NCBI RefSeq assembly: GCF_023159225.1
Contig: NC_063174.1
Coordinates: forward strand, 27,115,983 to 27,179,982
DNA: 64,000 nt
From: Perognathus longimembris pacificus
Lineage: Eukaryota; Chordata; Mammalia; Rodentia; Heteromyidae
Direction of reading: 5' to 3'
The notes beneath the pieces were generated by a model. It was not told the DNA's origin. It saw only the letters and a program-made list of their open reading frames with translations, and ran no database searches. The translations under genes and the position numbers were made by a program. This document shows positions 10,878-21,390 of this stretch, piece by piece. The first letter of the stretch is position 1, and each line of letters starts with the position of its first letter.

Positions 10878-11017
10878 TTCCTTTCTTTTTTTCCTTCCTT
10901 CCTTTCTTTCTTCTCTCCTCCTTCTGTCTTCCCTCCTCCCTCCCTCACTTCATCTCAGTTTCTTCCTTCCTTCCCTTCCCTTCCTTCCTTCCTTCCTTCC
11001 TTCCTTCCTTTTTTTTA
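10878..11017 (+). repeat. Polypyrimidine (CTTC)n tract
   Basis: About 140 bases of C/T, including clean CTTC units at the 3' end. It may have grown from the oligo-T tail of the adjoining inverted SINE. Confidence 0.95.
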
Positions 11018-11238
11018 ATGCCTGTCCTGAGACTGAAACTCAAGACCTAGATACTGTCCCTGAGCTTTTGGACTCACAATTAGTACTCTATCATTTGGGC
11101 CACAGCTCTACTGGCTTTTTTGATGGTTAATTGGAGATAAGAGTCTCATGGACTTTCCTGTCAAGGATAGCTCCAAACCATAATCCTCAGCCTTCCAAGT
11201 AGCTAGGATTATGGGAGTAAGCCAATAGCACTCGGCTT
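11018..11238 (-). mobile_element. Composite SINE
   Basis: Inverted order: CCTGAGACTGAAACTCAAGACC, ATCATTTGGGCCACAGC, GGTTAATTGGAGATAAGAGT, CCTCAGCCTTCCAAGTAGCT, AGCCAATAGCACTCGGC. The (CTTC)n occupies its tail side. Confidence 0.8.
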
Positions 11239-12525
11239 GATAAACCTTTCTTTAAACTAAAGTTAGGTGATTTTTTAAAAGCATCACTATTATTTGACTC
11301 ATTTCAAAGGAAGAGATGCCCCACCCCCATTATTCAATTCATACATCTTATGATAACAGTAGAAATTATTATATCAAAATATAATTATTATATAATTACT
11401 ATATCAAAATATAATAAAAAAACCAAAACAATCCCAGAATCTGACTCCTATTTTGTTACTCACTCTTTCAAAATATTCATTAGCCAGACCAGCTAACATA
11501 TATTTCTCTATTGATAGTCATAGAAATAAACTTTAAGCATAGGAAGTCTGTGAAATTCAATCCCTTTACAAAACCAAACCATTTCATTTATTGGCCTTTC
11601 TTACAAGTGAAAGTATAGAGCCTTTAATTTAGTTTAATTAACCAAAGCTACAAGTCGCCCTGAAGTGTTTATATTCTTGCTCTTTATAAATAAGACCACC
11701 AAGAAAAGAACACAGAATTTCCTGCCTGGTGCATTCTCCATTCAGCAAACACCTATTGAAAGCTCTTGCTGGGCCCTCAGGCAACTGAGATGAATAATTC
11801 ACAGGTTAGCCAGGGGTTGCCATATGGGCTGGGGAGGGGAGGGGCAGGGAGGGGAAGGAGCCACCACACCTAGGAAGGAAACTAAGATTCCGTGGGAAGT
11901 GAGTGAGGCCCACAGGTAGATGCCTTTGTGTGATGGCAAGGGGCTGCACTGATTTACAAGCACTCATTTTTTAAGCCGTGAGAGACCAGGAAATTACATG
12001 TCAGATTTAAATTTGTAGTGAATGGTAGAGAGTGGGAAAATGAAGTTTCTGTTGTCTGGATGGGAGAAGATTCTAGATCTTTTAGTTGGAAATAAGGATT
12101 GAGTAGAAAGATACCTTCTAAGAGTAGTAAAAGTACAGAAACAGTTTTTGAGAGTAAGAAATGAAGTAACAAAAGTTTAATCAAACAAAAAGAACCCCAA
12201 TAACAACCCTGGAAGGGTAGGGGAGGAAAAGGCAAATGGTAGCACCAACTCTATGTTGGGGCTTGGTAGACCCATATGGTAGAAGACTATAAAACAATTA
12301 AAGAGGCCAGTAAGAAATTGGTTTAGTTGACTAATGAAAGGAAGATTATTCAGCCATGTATGATAGCTAGCGCAATCCTCTCCTCTGTTTGCCCGTTCTG
12401 GACAAAAATTATTATAGTCTCTATTTCCATTTACAAAAGAATCCTTCACCAGACAAGACATTCTATGGTCTACTTAATGATAGCCTGGGAGTAATAGTAA
12501 TGTAACAATTTTCTAGAGCAAAGAA
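11239..12525. other. AT-rich, mostly unassigned
   Basis: It contains a short direct repeat of ATATCAAAATATAAT separated by about 30 bases (about 11370-11420). An old fragment reads TCAGCAAACACCTATTGAAAG (about 11750), like MIR3/L2-type 3' ends. There is a GGGGAGGGGAGGGGC patch at about 11830-11862. No gene was recognised. Confidence 0.45.
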
Positions 12526-12632
12526 TGGAATGAAGAAGACTGGGGATGTAGCTCAGTACTAGAGCACTAGCCTCATATGAACAAGGCCCTGGGTTCCATC
12601 CCCTTCCCCCCACACACACAGTGGAATGAAGA
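12526..12632 (+). mobile_element. Monomeric ID element with TSD
   Basis: The single tRNA-Ala-like unit reads CTGGGGATGTAGCTCAGTAC, then GCACTAGCCTCATATGAAC, then AGGCCCTGGGTTCCATCCCC, ending in a C/A-rich tail. The body is 12537-12621, flanked by TGGAATGAAGA at 12526-12536 and 12622-12632. Confidence 0.9.
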
Positions 12633-13217
12633 TGTAGTAAGATGTAAGAAAATGTAGTAGTTCTTGATAATGATGAGCTAAAGTGTGTAATCTCAAGTGA
12701 GTGAGTGGCTGAGATGGCAGGAGCATGAAATCTTTAAAGTTATGGTAGCCCAGGAAATCAGGCGTTCATTGGTTGGATGAATCATTCGCATGGACATTGA
12801 TAAGAATGCTGGGTACTCAATAGACAGTTGATCAATGATTGACAATGTGGCAGGAGAGAATGGGAAGTGACCATCTGAATTGGGGTCCCATGATACTATA
12901 GAGAGGTGATCAGAACAAACACAGAAGTGGAGATGAGTTCAAAATGGCATAGATAACATGCTTAAGATATAATGTGAAAACATCTGAGAAATGGACAGAT
13001 GGCAGTTGGGGGCAGGAAGTCCTTCAATGATGGGAGAGTAAAAGGACTCCAGTAGTAGCTGCTAGAGAATTATTCCCATGACAGAACAAAGAGACCAGTA
13101 CACAAGGGCTTCCACACCATCTCCTGAGGACAGCAGAGGTCTCATTAGGAGACCATAGACTCAGACTCAAAGCAAGTAAATCCTTCTTCTGATTAAAAAC
13201 AACAACAACCCAGAAAC
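12633..13217. other. No recognised element
   Basis: Unique-looking sequence with no gene or repeat signature. Confidence 0.5.
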
Positions 13218-13444
13218 CAAAATCCAATTTTTTTTTTTTTTGGCCAGTCTTGGGGCTTGGACTCAGGGCCTACTGCCCCTGGCTTCTTTTTGCTCAAGGA
13301 TAGCACTCTGCCACTTGAGCCACAGCGCCGCTTCTGGCCGTTTTCTGCATATGTGGTGCTGGGGAATTGAACCCAGGGCCTCATGTACATGAGGCAAGCA
13401 CTCTTGCCACTAGGCCATATCCCCAGCCCCCAAAATCCAATTTT
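13218..13444 (-). mobile_element. ID-dimer SINE with TSD
   Basis: Full-length inverted copy (13232-13430): T-run, GGCCAGTCTTGGGGC, CACTTGAGCCACAGCGCC, GGTGCTGGGGAATTGAACCC, ending GGCCATATCCCCAGCCCC. It is flanked by CAAAATCCAATTTT at 13218-13231 and 13431-13444. The perfect 14-base TSD and low divergence indicate recent insertion. Confidence 0.95.
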
Positions 13445-13688
13445 AACACAAAATTTAAGGAATCAGGTAATTTCTCTCATGTCATTTTATTTTTCTTGTA
13501 CAGGCCCTAGCCTGTACCTTGAAATGATGGTATAATGAAACTAAGATAGTTTCCTGCTTTTCCTGGGCTAATGTGCTACTTTAATGCTACCTATATTATT
13601 AATAATGAAGACAAAATATTGATGACTATAAATAAGTAATTTATATTTCCACATATGTATCCTTAGAATCATTGTTTAATGTGTTTTC
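13445..13688. other. No recognised element
   Basis: Short AT-rich spacer between two SINEs. Confidence 0.5.
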
Positions 13689-13940
13689 AAGAGAAAACTA
13701 GGGGCTGGGAATATGGCCTAGTGGCAAGAATGCTTGCCTCGTATACCTGAAGCCCAGGGTTCGATTCCCCAGCACCACATATATAGAAAATGACCAGAAG
13801 TGGCGCTGTGGCTCAAGTGGCAGAGTGCTAGCCTTGAGCAAGGAGAAGCCAGGGACAGTGCTCAGGCCCTGAGTCCAAGCGTCAGAACTGGCAAAAAAAA
13901 AAAAAAAAAAAAAAAAAGAAAAAGAAAAAGAGAAAACTAG
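13689..13940 (+). mobile_element. ID-dimer SINE with TSD
   Basis: Full-length copy from GGGCTGGGAATATGGCC to a tail of about 35 A/G bases. Body 13702-13927, flanked by AAGAGAAAACTAG at 13689-13701 and 13928-13940. B-box GGTTCGATTCC is intact. Confidence 0.95.
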
Positions 13941-14134
13941 CTTGTTTCAACCTATCTTTCCCCTACTGTGGGGAACAGAGAGATAGGTCTCCATAAATTC
14001 CCTTCCACATATTGGTTTTGGACTCCCAGGAAATAGACATGATACAAAATATTCTCAAATGTTTTATCCTTTAAATATGCAAATTAAATTATTTGCATCA
14101 GATACAAAGAAGAAAAAAATGAAAGTGAATCAAT
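13941..14134. other. No recognised element
   Basis: Short AT-rich spacer. Confidence 0.5.
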
Positions 14135-14369
14135 AAAGTAGGAGAACCCAGGGCTGGGGATATGGCCTAGTGGCAAGAGTGCTTGCCTCATATACATGAG
14201 GCCCTGGGGTCAATTCCCCAGCACCACATATACAGAAAATGGCCACAAGTGGCGCTGTGGCTCAAGTGGCAGAGTGCTAGCCTTGAGCAAAAAGAAGCGA
14301 GGGACAGTGCTCAGGCCCGGAGTCCAAGCCCCAGGACTGGCCAAAAAAATAAAAAAAAAAGTAGGAGAA
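14135..14369 (+). mobile_element. ID-dimer SINE with TSD
   Basis: Full-length copy. Body 14147-14357, flanked by AAAGTAGGAGAA at 14135-14146 and 14358-14369. The B-box is changed to GGGTCAATTCC. The short frames read through it are SINE artefacts. Confidence 0.95.
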
Positions 14370-16124
14370 TCTGATTTAATCCAGTATTCGTAAAGTCATT
14401 TGACAATGTTTGAGTTCTGCTTTGAAATCATTGTTTATGGTTAGGTATACTATACACAAGAAAGCTTACTGACTCAGAGGGAAAAAAGAAAGCTGATGAA
14501 TTCCCATAGGGATAAAAGGAAGAAACGTTCACTCACATTTATTCCAATAAACCAGATTTGGAACCTCTCCTGATTTGGGGAGGGCTGGGACACATCTATG
14601 AACACATACCAAACACCTTTACGGCAAGTGTCCTGACTTAGATATTCCCACCTTTGCAAACACTGATCCTTAGGGTAGTCCTTAGATGCAGGATTTCCAA
14701 CACTAATTAACGAATTAATAATGCATTAGTAGCTTCCTAGACTGTAAGGGTTTTCCTTTGGATCCATCCCACTGTAAATATTAAACAAAGCAATGGAAAC
14801 AATATTTCACTAGGGTCAGCAATTGTGCAGTGATAGAAGAGGTGACTTTTATATTTGTTTGTTCTTAGGAGGAAATCTTCTGTGTAAATAACCTACATGT
14901 AATTTTTAAAAAATCATAGAGATAAGGGCATTTCTTAAAGAAATGGTAGCAACACAGTGTGCACTGTTTTATTTTTCCCTGTTTCATTATTTAGATCCAT
15001 ACGCTTCCTTAGCGACAGCTACCTATATTTATCTCATCAGTCTGTCAAAGAAACTGCAGCTGCCATGTGGATTGAGTCAAGATAAAAGAGACAAGTGTCC
15101 TTTTAAAAACATTTTACATTTCAGATCAAAATGGCATACTGCATAGTGAAAGATACAAGGTGTTTCAGGAAGCAACTTGTTCGGGCAGTGGTGACTTTAC
15201 CAACAGGAAAAGTATTGTACTTATAGTTAACGGAGGGAAAAGTCTTTGGGAAGGGGAAATAAAAGAGAAGACCTTGACAAGACAAAAGGTCTCATGTGAG
15301 ATAGCCTCTTTATTGTATTGAGGAAGGATACTGACCCCATTTCCTATTCATTCAAAGACCCACAGCACAGGCTGGGTGAGATCCTGAAGAATGGGATTTC
15401 TGGGGCCTGAAGTGGCCGGTGCTCTAGGTTACCCAGACTCTTCTTTAATAAATGGATACTAAGTCATATCTTTAGGTTTTGGAGTTAGCATGAAGCAGGG
15501 TTTTCTGTTTGCTTTTTGTTTGTTTGTTTAACAAAACACTTTGACCATCATAAACATCTGTCAAAATTTCCTAAAGTATTTTGATTCCTCCGTGAAATGG
15601 CTTCTCTCCACTGGCAAGGCTAAAGCTAACTGGAGCTTCTTTTCCTCCCTCTCTACTTCAGTCCAAAGGCAGCTACACAGGCTGTGTTCACTAGTTGCAG
15701 CCCAGCTGTCACTGAAGACTGTCAGATTCCATTTCTGCTCCTAGACTTCACCCTTCCTTAGTCCCTTAGATCCTGTCTCATCTAAATCGGTGTTTTGAGC
15801 ACTGCCTTCCATCCAGGGCTTTCTCTGTCTTTCCAATGATATGTTTAAATGAGAGTCAGAGTTCATTTCAATTGCTTGCAACTGAAAGCCTGATGGAGCT
15901 AAAGAATGCAGAAGCCAGAGGAACAATGGGATTCTAGCTGATTATGAATGCAAATTCTTTGGCAATGAGTTCATTAGCCATTACTACTTGTGACAAAAGC
16001 AGAGGAAAGGGAACAAGTCTGCTGAGATTTGGGCAATAAGCAATTGGTAGTTTTGATGCCATGTCCATATGATTGAACCTAGAGAGTTTTTAGAAGAAAA
16101 AAAAATCCAATTTCAATATAAAAG
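14370..16124. other. No recognised element
   Basis: About 1.75 kb of AT-rich, single-copy-looking sequence: the longest stretch in the window without a repeat I recognise. Short frames (for example 14943-15146 and 15541-15744) have no domain signature. It would be a sensible place to look for conserved non-coding DNA by cross-species alignment. Confidence 0.45.
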
Positions 16125-16262
16125 TTAAGATGGGTTGGATTTAAGAGTGATGGGGGAGAATGATGAAAGGGGTGACATTGGTATGAATGGACTCAGCAAC
16201 TGAAACTCTTTTGTACAACTCTTAAGGATTTTTTTCTTCAGTTTTAAATTTTTTTTAAAGAT
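16125..16262 (+). mobile_element. Old L1-like 3' end
   Basis: It contains GAAAGGGGTGACATTGGTATG and CTTTTGTACAACTCTTAAGG followed by T/A-rich sequence. It is the same family as 31440, 32896 and 33091. Confidence 0.5.
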
Positions 16263-16761
16263 GAATTGGAAAGAAGCAACAATACAGCCCAACTAAGACA
16301 AGGGTTGGATTAAAATTTAAGAAATAATAGAAAAATCATGTGAAAGGTATTACCTATATCTAAATACTTGTTTTAATGCTTTCTGTATATGAATTTAAAT
16401 CTGTGACTATTTGTTTCATAATATCAATTTTTTGTTAAGTTCCTTTAAAAAAGAATGAATTATAAAATGGTAAAGTGGGTAAGAAAAATACATCTTGGGT
16501 GAAAACCAATGATCTTAATCTTTGCCTACGATTAAGGCATTATCACCTCCTTGTGGTGGCATACTTTAATTACAGGTTTCATCCTCTGGCATAAATTCTT
16601 TGAATTTACAACCTAAATTATAAAAAAAAAAACAAGGACAACAAACTTATGATTTATGTGTAGCTTTGAAAAAAAAGAATTTGATATGACAGGAAAATCT
16701 TTGTTCCAAAATCCTGTGCGAGTAAAAGTTCTAAAGATCAGTCATTAGGACACGTTGAAGA
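16263..16761. other. No recognised element
   Basis: AT-rich sequence with no recognised element. Confidence 0.5.
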
Positions 16762-17085
16762 CTGCAGGCATGGCGCAAGTGGTAGAATACTAGCCAGGAG
16801 TGTAAACGCTGAGCAAAACACAAGGCCCTAAGTTCAAGCCCGGGTACTATTATGTATTGCATACAATCCTAGCTATGCAGGAGGCTGACGTCTGAGGATT
16901 ATGATTCAAAAGCCAGCTGAGGCAGGAAGTCTGTGAGACTCCTGTCTCAAATTAACTATCAACGAGCTGGAAATGGAGCTGTGGTTCTATTGATAGAGCA
17001 CTAGCTTTGAGCAAAAAGCTTAGGGACAGTACCCAGACCCTGAGTTCAAGTCCCAGGGCCAGCACCAAAAAAAAAAAAAAAAAAA
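16762..17085 (+). mobile_element. ID-like unit followed by composite SINE
   Basis: 16762-16850 is an ID-like unit (GGCATGGCGCAAGTGGTAG ... GTTCAAGCCCGGGTACT). It runs into a composite SINE at about 16851-17085 (CAATCCTAGCTATGCAGGAG, GTGAGACTCCTGTCTCAAA, GCACTAGCTTTGAGCAAAA) ending in an A-run at 17067-17086. Two insertions side by side is simpler than a new fusion. Confidence 0.7.
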
Positions 17086-17257
17086 AGGTAAGTTGAATTT
17101 ATTTCAATCATGCTGTACTTCGTGTCAATTCTTGATCCTAACATTTATAAACCAGTATGTTGCACCAACAGGTCTTGGAAACCACAGCCCTTAGAAGGCC
17201 TTTGAATGCCTTCAAACCAGAGTCTTCAAAAGCTGACAAGTGTCACTACCAGAAAAG

Positions 17258-17640
17258 TAGCATGACAGAATTAAAGCGCTTCCATTGAACACAAGACAGG
17301 GCTTGCTATGGAAGGGTTCACAAGCTGAGGAAAACCCAAACCAAATGAAACTGGGTTATGGCAATGCTTTTGATGGAAGCAAAATCTATCCGGAAAAAGA
17401 AGCATCCAGAATATCATACATGAAACCATTCACCCAGATAGAAGTAAACAGGAATTAGTAACAAACACTTTAAAACCACTTTCAAAGAAAATACCAAAGA
17501 AAAGTTTAAAATTCACATTGCCTTTTGCCAACAAACCATCTGTAGTTTATGTGAGGGGTGCTGAAGTTTCTGAAGGAAAAGATGAATGGAACTGGGGAGC
17601 CAGAGGTGACAGGAAGGGCAACAATTCTGTAAATATGTAA
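17258..17640 (+). other. Possible decayed coding sequence, unidentified
   Basis: One frame is open from the stop at 17258 to about 17455. A second frame is open from about 17370 to the stop at 17640, ending in a Trp-Asn-Trp-Gly and charged stretch. The two overlap in a way that could be a frameshifted old coding region. No protein family is recognised, there is no clear poly(A) tail or TSD, and chance is a real alternative. Confidence 0.15.
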
Positions 17641-17941
17641 ATGTGAAGAAGCATACCAGCATCCAGATTTCTAGCACATAGATAATTTATCACTAGAAAT
17701 CGCTAGCACCAGGAGCACTTCAGATTTGCTACTCTTTGTTTGAGGCCTTGGTCCAATGACCATGTGATGGGTTTGTGTTAGGCAAAATCAGCAACATGAA
17801 CTCTTCAGCTTGCTGGTTTGGAAAATCACTATGACATTGAAAAAAATTAAAGTTTTACACTCAGATGTCAAAGCAGATATTTCCTTATGGATTTTTAAAA
17901 GTACATTTCTGGTACAAACAGTATCTATTTTCTTTAACAAA
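17641..17941. other. No recognised element
   Basis: AT-rich sequence without a recognised feature. Confidence 0.5.
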
Positions 17942-18219
17942 AACTTTCATTATAGCTGGGCACCAATGGCTCACATCTATAGTCCTAACTACTGGAGAAG
18001 CTGAGATTGAGGATCATGGTTCAAAGTCAGCCTGTGCAGGAAAGTCTGTGAGACTCTTATCTCCAATAAATCACAGAAAGAGCCAGAAGTAGTGCTGTGG
18101 CTCAAGTAGTAGAGTACTAGCCTTGTGCAAAAAGGAGCCCAGGGACAATGCCCAGGGCCCAGAGTTCAAGCCACATGCCCAGCAATAGATAGATGATAGA
18201 GATAGATAACTTTCATTAT
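17942..18219 (+). mobile_element. Composite SINE with TSD
   Basis: GCTGGGCACCAATGGCTCAC, GTCAGCCTGTGCAGGAAAGT, ATCTCCAATAAATCACAG, then the tRNA-like arm and a GATA-rich tail (18184-18207). It is flanked by AACTTTCATTAT at 17942-17953 and 18208-18219. The TSD confirms that the B1-like arm and right arm move as one unit. Confidence 0.92.
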
Positions 18220-18433
18220 GACTTGCATAATTAGCTGATAGAACTAAAGCTAAGTAAAAAATAAAAAACTCAAACAAGAAATTTAGATAGACCTAGAAAA
18301 AAATTTGTTTTTTGTTTTGTTTTGTTCATTTTTTTTTTTACAGCCCAGAAGACAAAGGAAACAAGAATGGTGCAAATGAAAAAGTCATATCTAGATGATA
18401 AAACACAAATATCATACATTGGTAAGAGAAATG

Positions 18434-18484
18434 CATGTGTATGTGTGTGTGTGCATGTGTGCATGTGTGTGTACACACACATGT
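18434..18484 (+). repeat. Imperfect (TG)n/(CA) tract
   Basis: TGTGTGTGTG with CATG interruptions, ending in ACACACACATG: a short imperfect inverted array. Confidence 0.85.
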
Positions 18485-18487
18485 GCC

Positions 18488-18617
18488 ACACTGGGGCTTG
18501 AGCTTAGGGCATTATTCACTCTCCCTTAGCCTCCACTGTGGCTTTTCACTGGTTAATTGGAGATAATCTCTCAGCCTCTGTAGCTAGGATCTTAGGCGTG
18601 AGCCACTGGCACCCAGC
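18488..18617 (-). mobile_element. Composite SINE, internally deleted
   Basis: CACTGGGGCTTGAGCTTAGGG, then GGTTAATTGGAGATAATC directly followed by CTCAGCCTCTGTAGCTAGGA and GCGTGAGCCACTGGCACC. About 80 bases of the middle are missing compared with other copies. Confidence 0.8.
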
Positions 18618-19690
18618 AAAAGGCAATGTGCTTTGAAAAATGCAATACATATTCCCATTCCCACATGGATATTAAGGACAAATTTTTCATATTGCAATAC
18701 AAACACAAAATTTTCCATTTTTGACAATTCAATTACGGAAAAATTTGAAGCATGTAGTAGGACAGTGTAATGGGCTCCAGCTATCATCCAACCAGTTCCA
18801 GTGACTATCAGGCTGTGGTATAGGCATAGGACAGCAAGCGAATAGCAAGCTCATTAGAAATGGCAAACAGTTGTGAGTTTCAACTTGGATTTTCTACTTG
18901 GAAGTTGAACTGCATTCCTGGGCCTCTGGCAGGTCATCACGGCTAGATGGGATCCAGTTAAGTAACTAAATAAAATAAGAGATGCTCGAAGACATCTTTT
19001 TCCATCCTTCCCTCCCAAATTAAGTTGCACGTAGTGTCAGCAAAAAGACACAAAATAAATATAAAAGTATTTGAAAAATCATGTCACAACATGTAATTTT
19101 TCAATCACTTCCTTATTACGAGATAGCATCTATTGAAGTATTAAGTTGGTAGAGTTTTCCCCATGGGGTAGACTCCACTTCCCTTACAACTTACAGGCAA
19201 ACAGGATCAGAGAACCTCGTGCCATATGTCTGTATATTAAACTGAGACAACACAGGGTAAATCACCCCAGAGATTTATAGCAAGCAATTAATGCTGAACC
19301 ATTTTTTCCCAGTTACATTCTTACAAAGATGACATCACATCTGGAAAAGGGAAAAGGTTTTGGTGGAAAGGAAGAGCGTCGAATGAAAAGGAAATGGAGG
19401 GGGAAAAATGTACTTTGGAATGCTAAGGTAGAAAAAAATCCTTAATTACTCTTTTTGTGCTAGCATAGTACCCCAGCACAGAGGGCCAGCATTTCAAATG
19501 CATTATTTCTGAGTGTTGTGCACCTATGAAAGTGCAGGATAAAGTGAGTCCCCAGGCAGCCTGTGCCTGGAACCAGCATCTCTCTGCAGAATGGCTGGCT
19601 CTCTCTGATGCTAGTATTCATTTCCCAAAGTGAGAAACCTCTAACAGTGACATAAGGCATCATTATTTTTCTATATGGAACCACTAGCTT
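18618..19690. other. No recognised element
   Basis: Unique-looking sequence of about 1.1 kb with no repeat, RNA or coding signature. Confidence 0.5.
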
Positions 19691-19696
19691 AAAAAA

Positions 19697-19916
19697 AGAA
19701 CTTCTAGGGCTGGGGATATGGCCTAGTGGAAAGAGTGCTTGCCTTGTGTGCATGAGGCCCTGGGTTCGATTCCCCAGCACCACATATACAGAAAACGGCC
19801 AGAGGTGGCGCTGTGGCTCACGTGGCAGAGCAGGAAGAGGCCAGGGACAGTGCTCAGGCCCTGAGTTCAAGGCCCAGGACTGGCCAAAAAAAAAAAAAAA
19901 AAAAAAGAACTTCTAG
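19697..19916 (+). mobile_element. ID-dimer SINE with TSD and internal deletion
   Basis: Starts at GGGCTGGGGATATGGCC. The second arm reads GGCAGAGCAGGAAGAGGCC, lacking about 18 bases (the TGCTAGCCTTGAGCAAAA portion) found in the other copies. It is flanked by AGAACTTCTAG at about 19697-19707 and 19906-19916, both preceded by A-runs. Confidence 0.92.
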
Positions 19917-20136
19917 AAATACCTCCACATGACAAGGACTGGCACCTGTGATGCAAGCCATAAAGAGCACTGAAGCATTTGAGTCTCTCTAGATTTTTTC
20001 TGTGTTGAACATGGAGCTTTGGTGACTTCAATGCATTTTTTCCCTCTTCAATACTATACTCTGATTTCCCGTTTCTCTCAGGTGTCCTACAGCCTCTAAA
20101 GTCAAGATCATCCTATTTTTAAAAAGCCTAGATATT
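19917..20136. other. No recognised element
   Basis: Unique-looking spacer. Confidence 0.5.
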
Positions 20137-20366
20137 AGCCAGGTCCAAATGGTTCATGCGTACAATATTAGCTACTCAGGGGGTTGAGAGTTGAGGATTG
20201 TGGTTTGAAGCCAATCCAAGCAGTGAAGTCTGTGAGACTCTTAACCTGAATTAACCACCAAACAGCTGGAAGTAGATAGGACTCAAGTAGTAGAGAGCCA
20301 GCTTTGAGTAAAAAAAAAAAAAAAATGCTAAGGGACAGCACCCAGGCCCTGTGTTCTAAGTCATAT
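20137..20366 (+). mobile_element. Composite SINE
   Basis: AGCCAGGTCCAAATGGTTC, TATTAGCTACTCAGGGGG, AAGCCAATCCAAGCAGTG, GTGAGACTCTTAACCTGAAT and AGTAGTAGAGAGCCAGC. Diverged, with an internal A-run of 15. Confidence 0.8.
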
Positions 20367-20673
20367 CTAGGAGGCTCAGAAGTAGACTACATCTCCCAGT
20401 GGGAAAAAATGGAAGTTATGTTGACAAAAGGTTTGGGGAAGAAATCCTAGTTATCTTTGAAACAATCTACCACAAAGGGTTCTCAATAAATAGTATAAAT
20501 TAAGTGTTTTGTCTTCTCAGAACTAAGCTTATCCTTCCTAAAACCCAAGTACAGCAAAATGCTGTGCCTTTCCTTAAAATTGTAACAGACTTCTCAGTGT
20601 TTGGGCTGCATGAGTAATCTTTTTATCCCTGTCTGAAAGTGGGTGTTCCAGAGACAGAAAAAAAACAACAGAT
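20367..20673. other. No recognised element
   Basis: Unique-looking spacer. Confidence 0.5.
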
Positions 20674-20895
20674 TTTGTGCTTATTTTTCTTTTTTCTCTT
20701 TCTTCCTTCCCTTATTCTTCCTTTCCTCTTCCTTCCTGCCTTCATTCCTTCTATCCTTCTTCCTTCCTTCTTTTTCCCTCCTGCCCTCCCTCCTTCCCTC
20801 CCTTCCTTCTTTTCTTTCTTCTTTTCTTCTTCTTTCTCTCTGTCTTTCTTTTTTCTTTCTTTCTTTCCTTCTTCATTTCTTCCTTCCTTTCTTCT
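20674..20895 (+). repeat. Long polypyrimidine (CTTC/CTTTC) tract
   Basis: About 220 bases of nearly pure C/T, joined to the tail side of an inverted composite SINE. The Ser/Phe/Leu-rich open frames up to 164 codons across it are artefacts. Confidence 0.95.
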
Positions 20896-21354
20896 GGTCC
20901 TGGCCCTACATGCTGTCCTAGAGCTTTTGTACTCAAGACTAGGGCTCTACCACTTGAGCCATAGCTCTATTTTTTCATGGCTAATTGAAGATAAGAGCCT
21001 CAGCAAGGGGGTGGGGAGGGGGGTGGGGGGAATCATGTCTGTTACCCTAGCTACCCAGGAGGCTGAAATCCAAAGATCATGGTTTGATGCCAGCCCTGGC
21101 AGAAAAGTCTGTGAGACTCTTATCTCCAATTAATCATAGTAGAAGCAGGAATGGTGCTGTGGCTCAAGTGGTAGAGTGTTAGTCTTGAGCAAAAGGAGCT
21201 CAGGGACATTGTCTAGGCCCAGAGTTCAATGCCCAAAACTGTCCAAAAACTGAGAGTCTCGCAGACTTCCCTCTCGTGTTTGTTTTGGAACTACAATTCT
21301 TAGCTCTCAGCCTCCTGAGTAGCTAGGATTATAGCGTGAGCCACTGGCACCCAG
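20896..21354 (-). mobile_element. Composite SINE split by an opposite-strand composite SINE
   Basis: The outer inverted element has its right arm at 20896-21005 (CTACCACTTGAGCCATAGC, GAAGATAAGAGCCTCAGCA). Its B1-like arm resumes at about 21250-21354 (GAGAGTCTCGCAGAC, CTCAGCCTCCTGAGTAGCT, GTGAGCCACTGGCACCCAGC). A plus-strand copy lies between. Confidence 0.75.
21008..21247 (+). mobile_element. Inner composite SINE
   Basis: GGTGGGGGGAATCATGTCTG, CTAGCTACCCAGGAGGCTG, GTGAGACTCTTATCTCCAAT, GTGCTGTGGCTCAAGTGG and AGAGTTCAATGCCC. It is oriented opposite to the element it interrupts. Confidence 0.8.
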
Positions 21355-21390
21355 CTTTTGTTTTTGTTTTTGTTTTTGTTTTTGTTTTTA
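21355..21390 (+). repeat. (TTTTTG)n microsatellite
   Basis: Six TTTTTG units directly adjoining the 5' end of the inverted SINE. Confidence 0.95.

Noticed and set aside
19460..19870. 136-codon minus-strand frame
   Set aside because: Its N-terminal part is the antisense of an ID-dimer SINE and the rest is unassigned DNA without conservation evidence.
20639..21133. 164-codon frame rich in Ser, Phe and Leu
   Set aside because: A translation of the polypyrimidine tract and adjoining SINEs, not a membrane protein.
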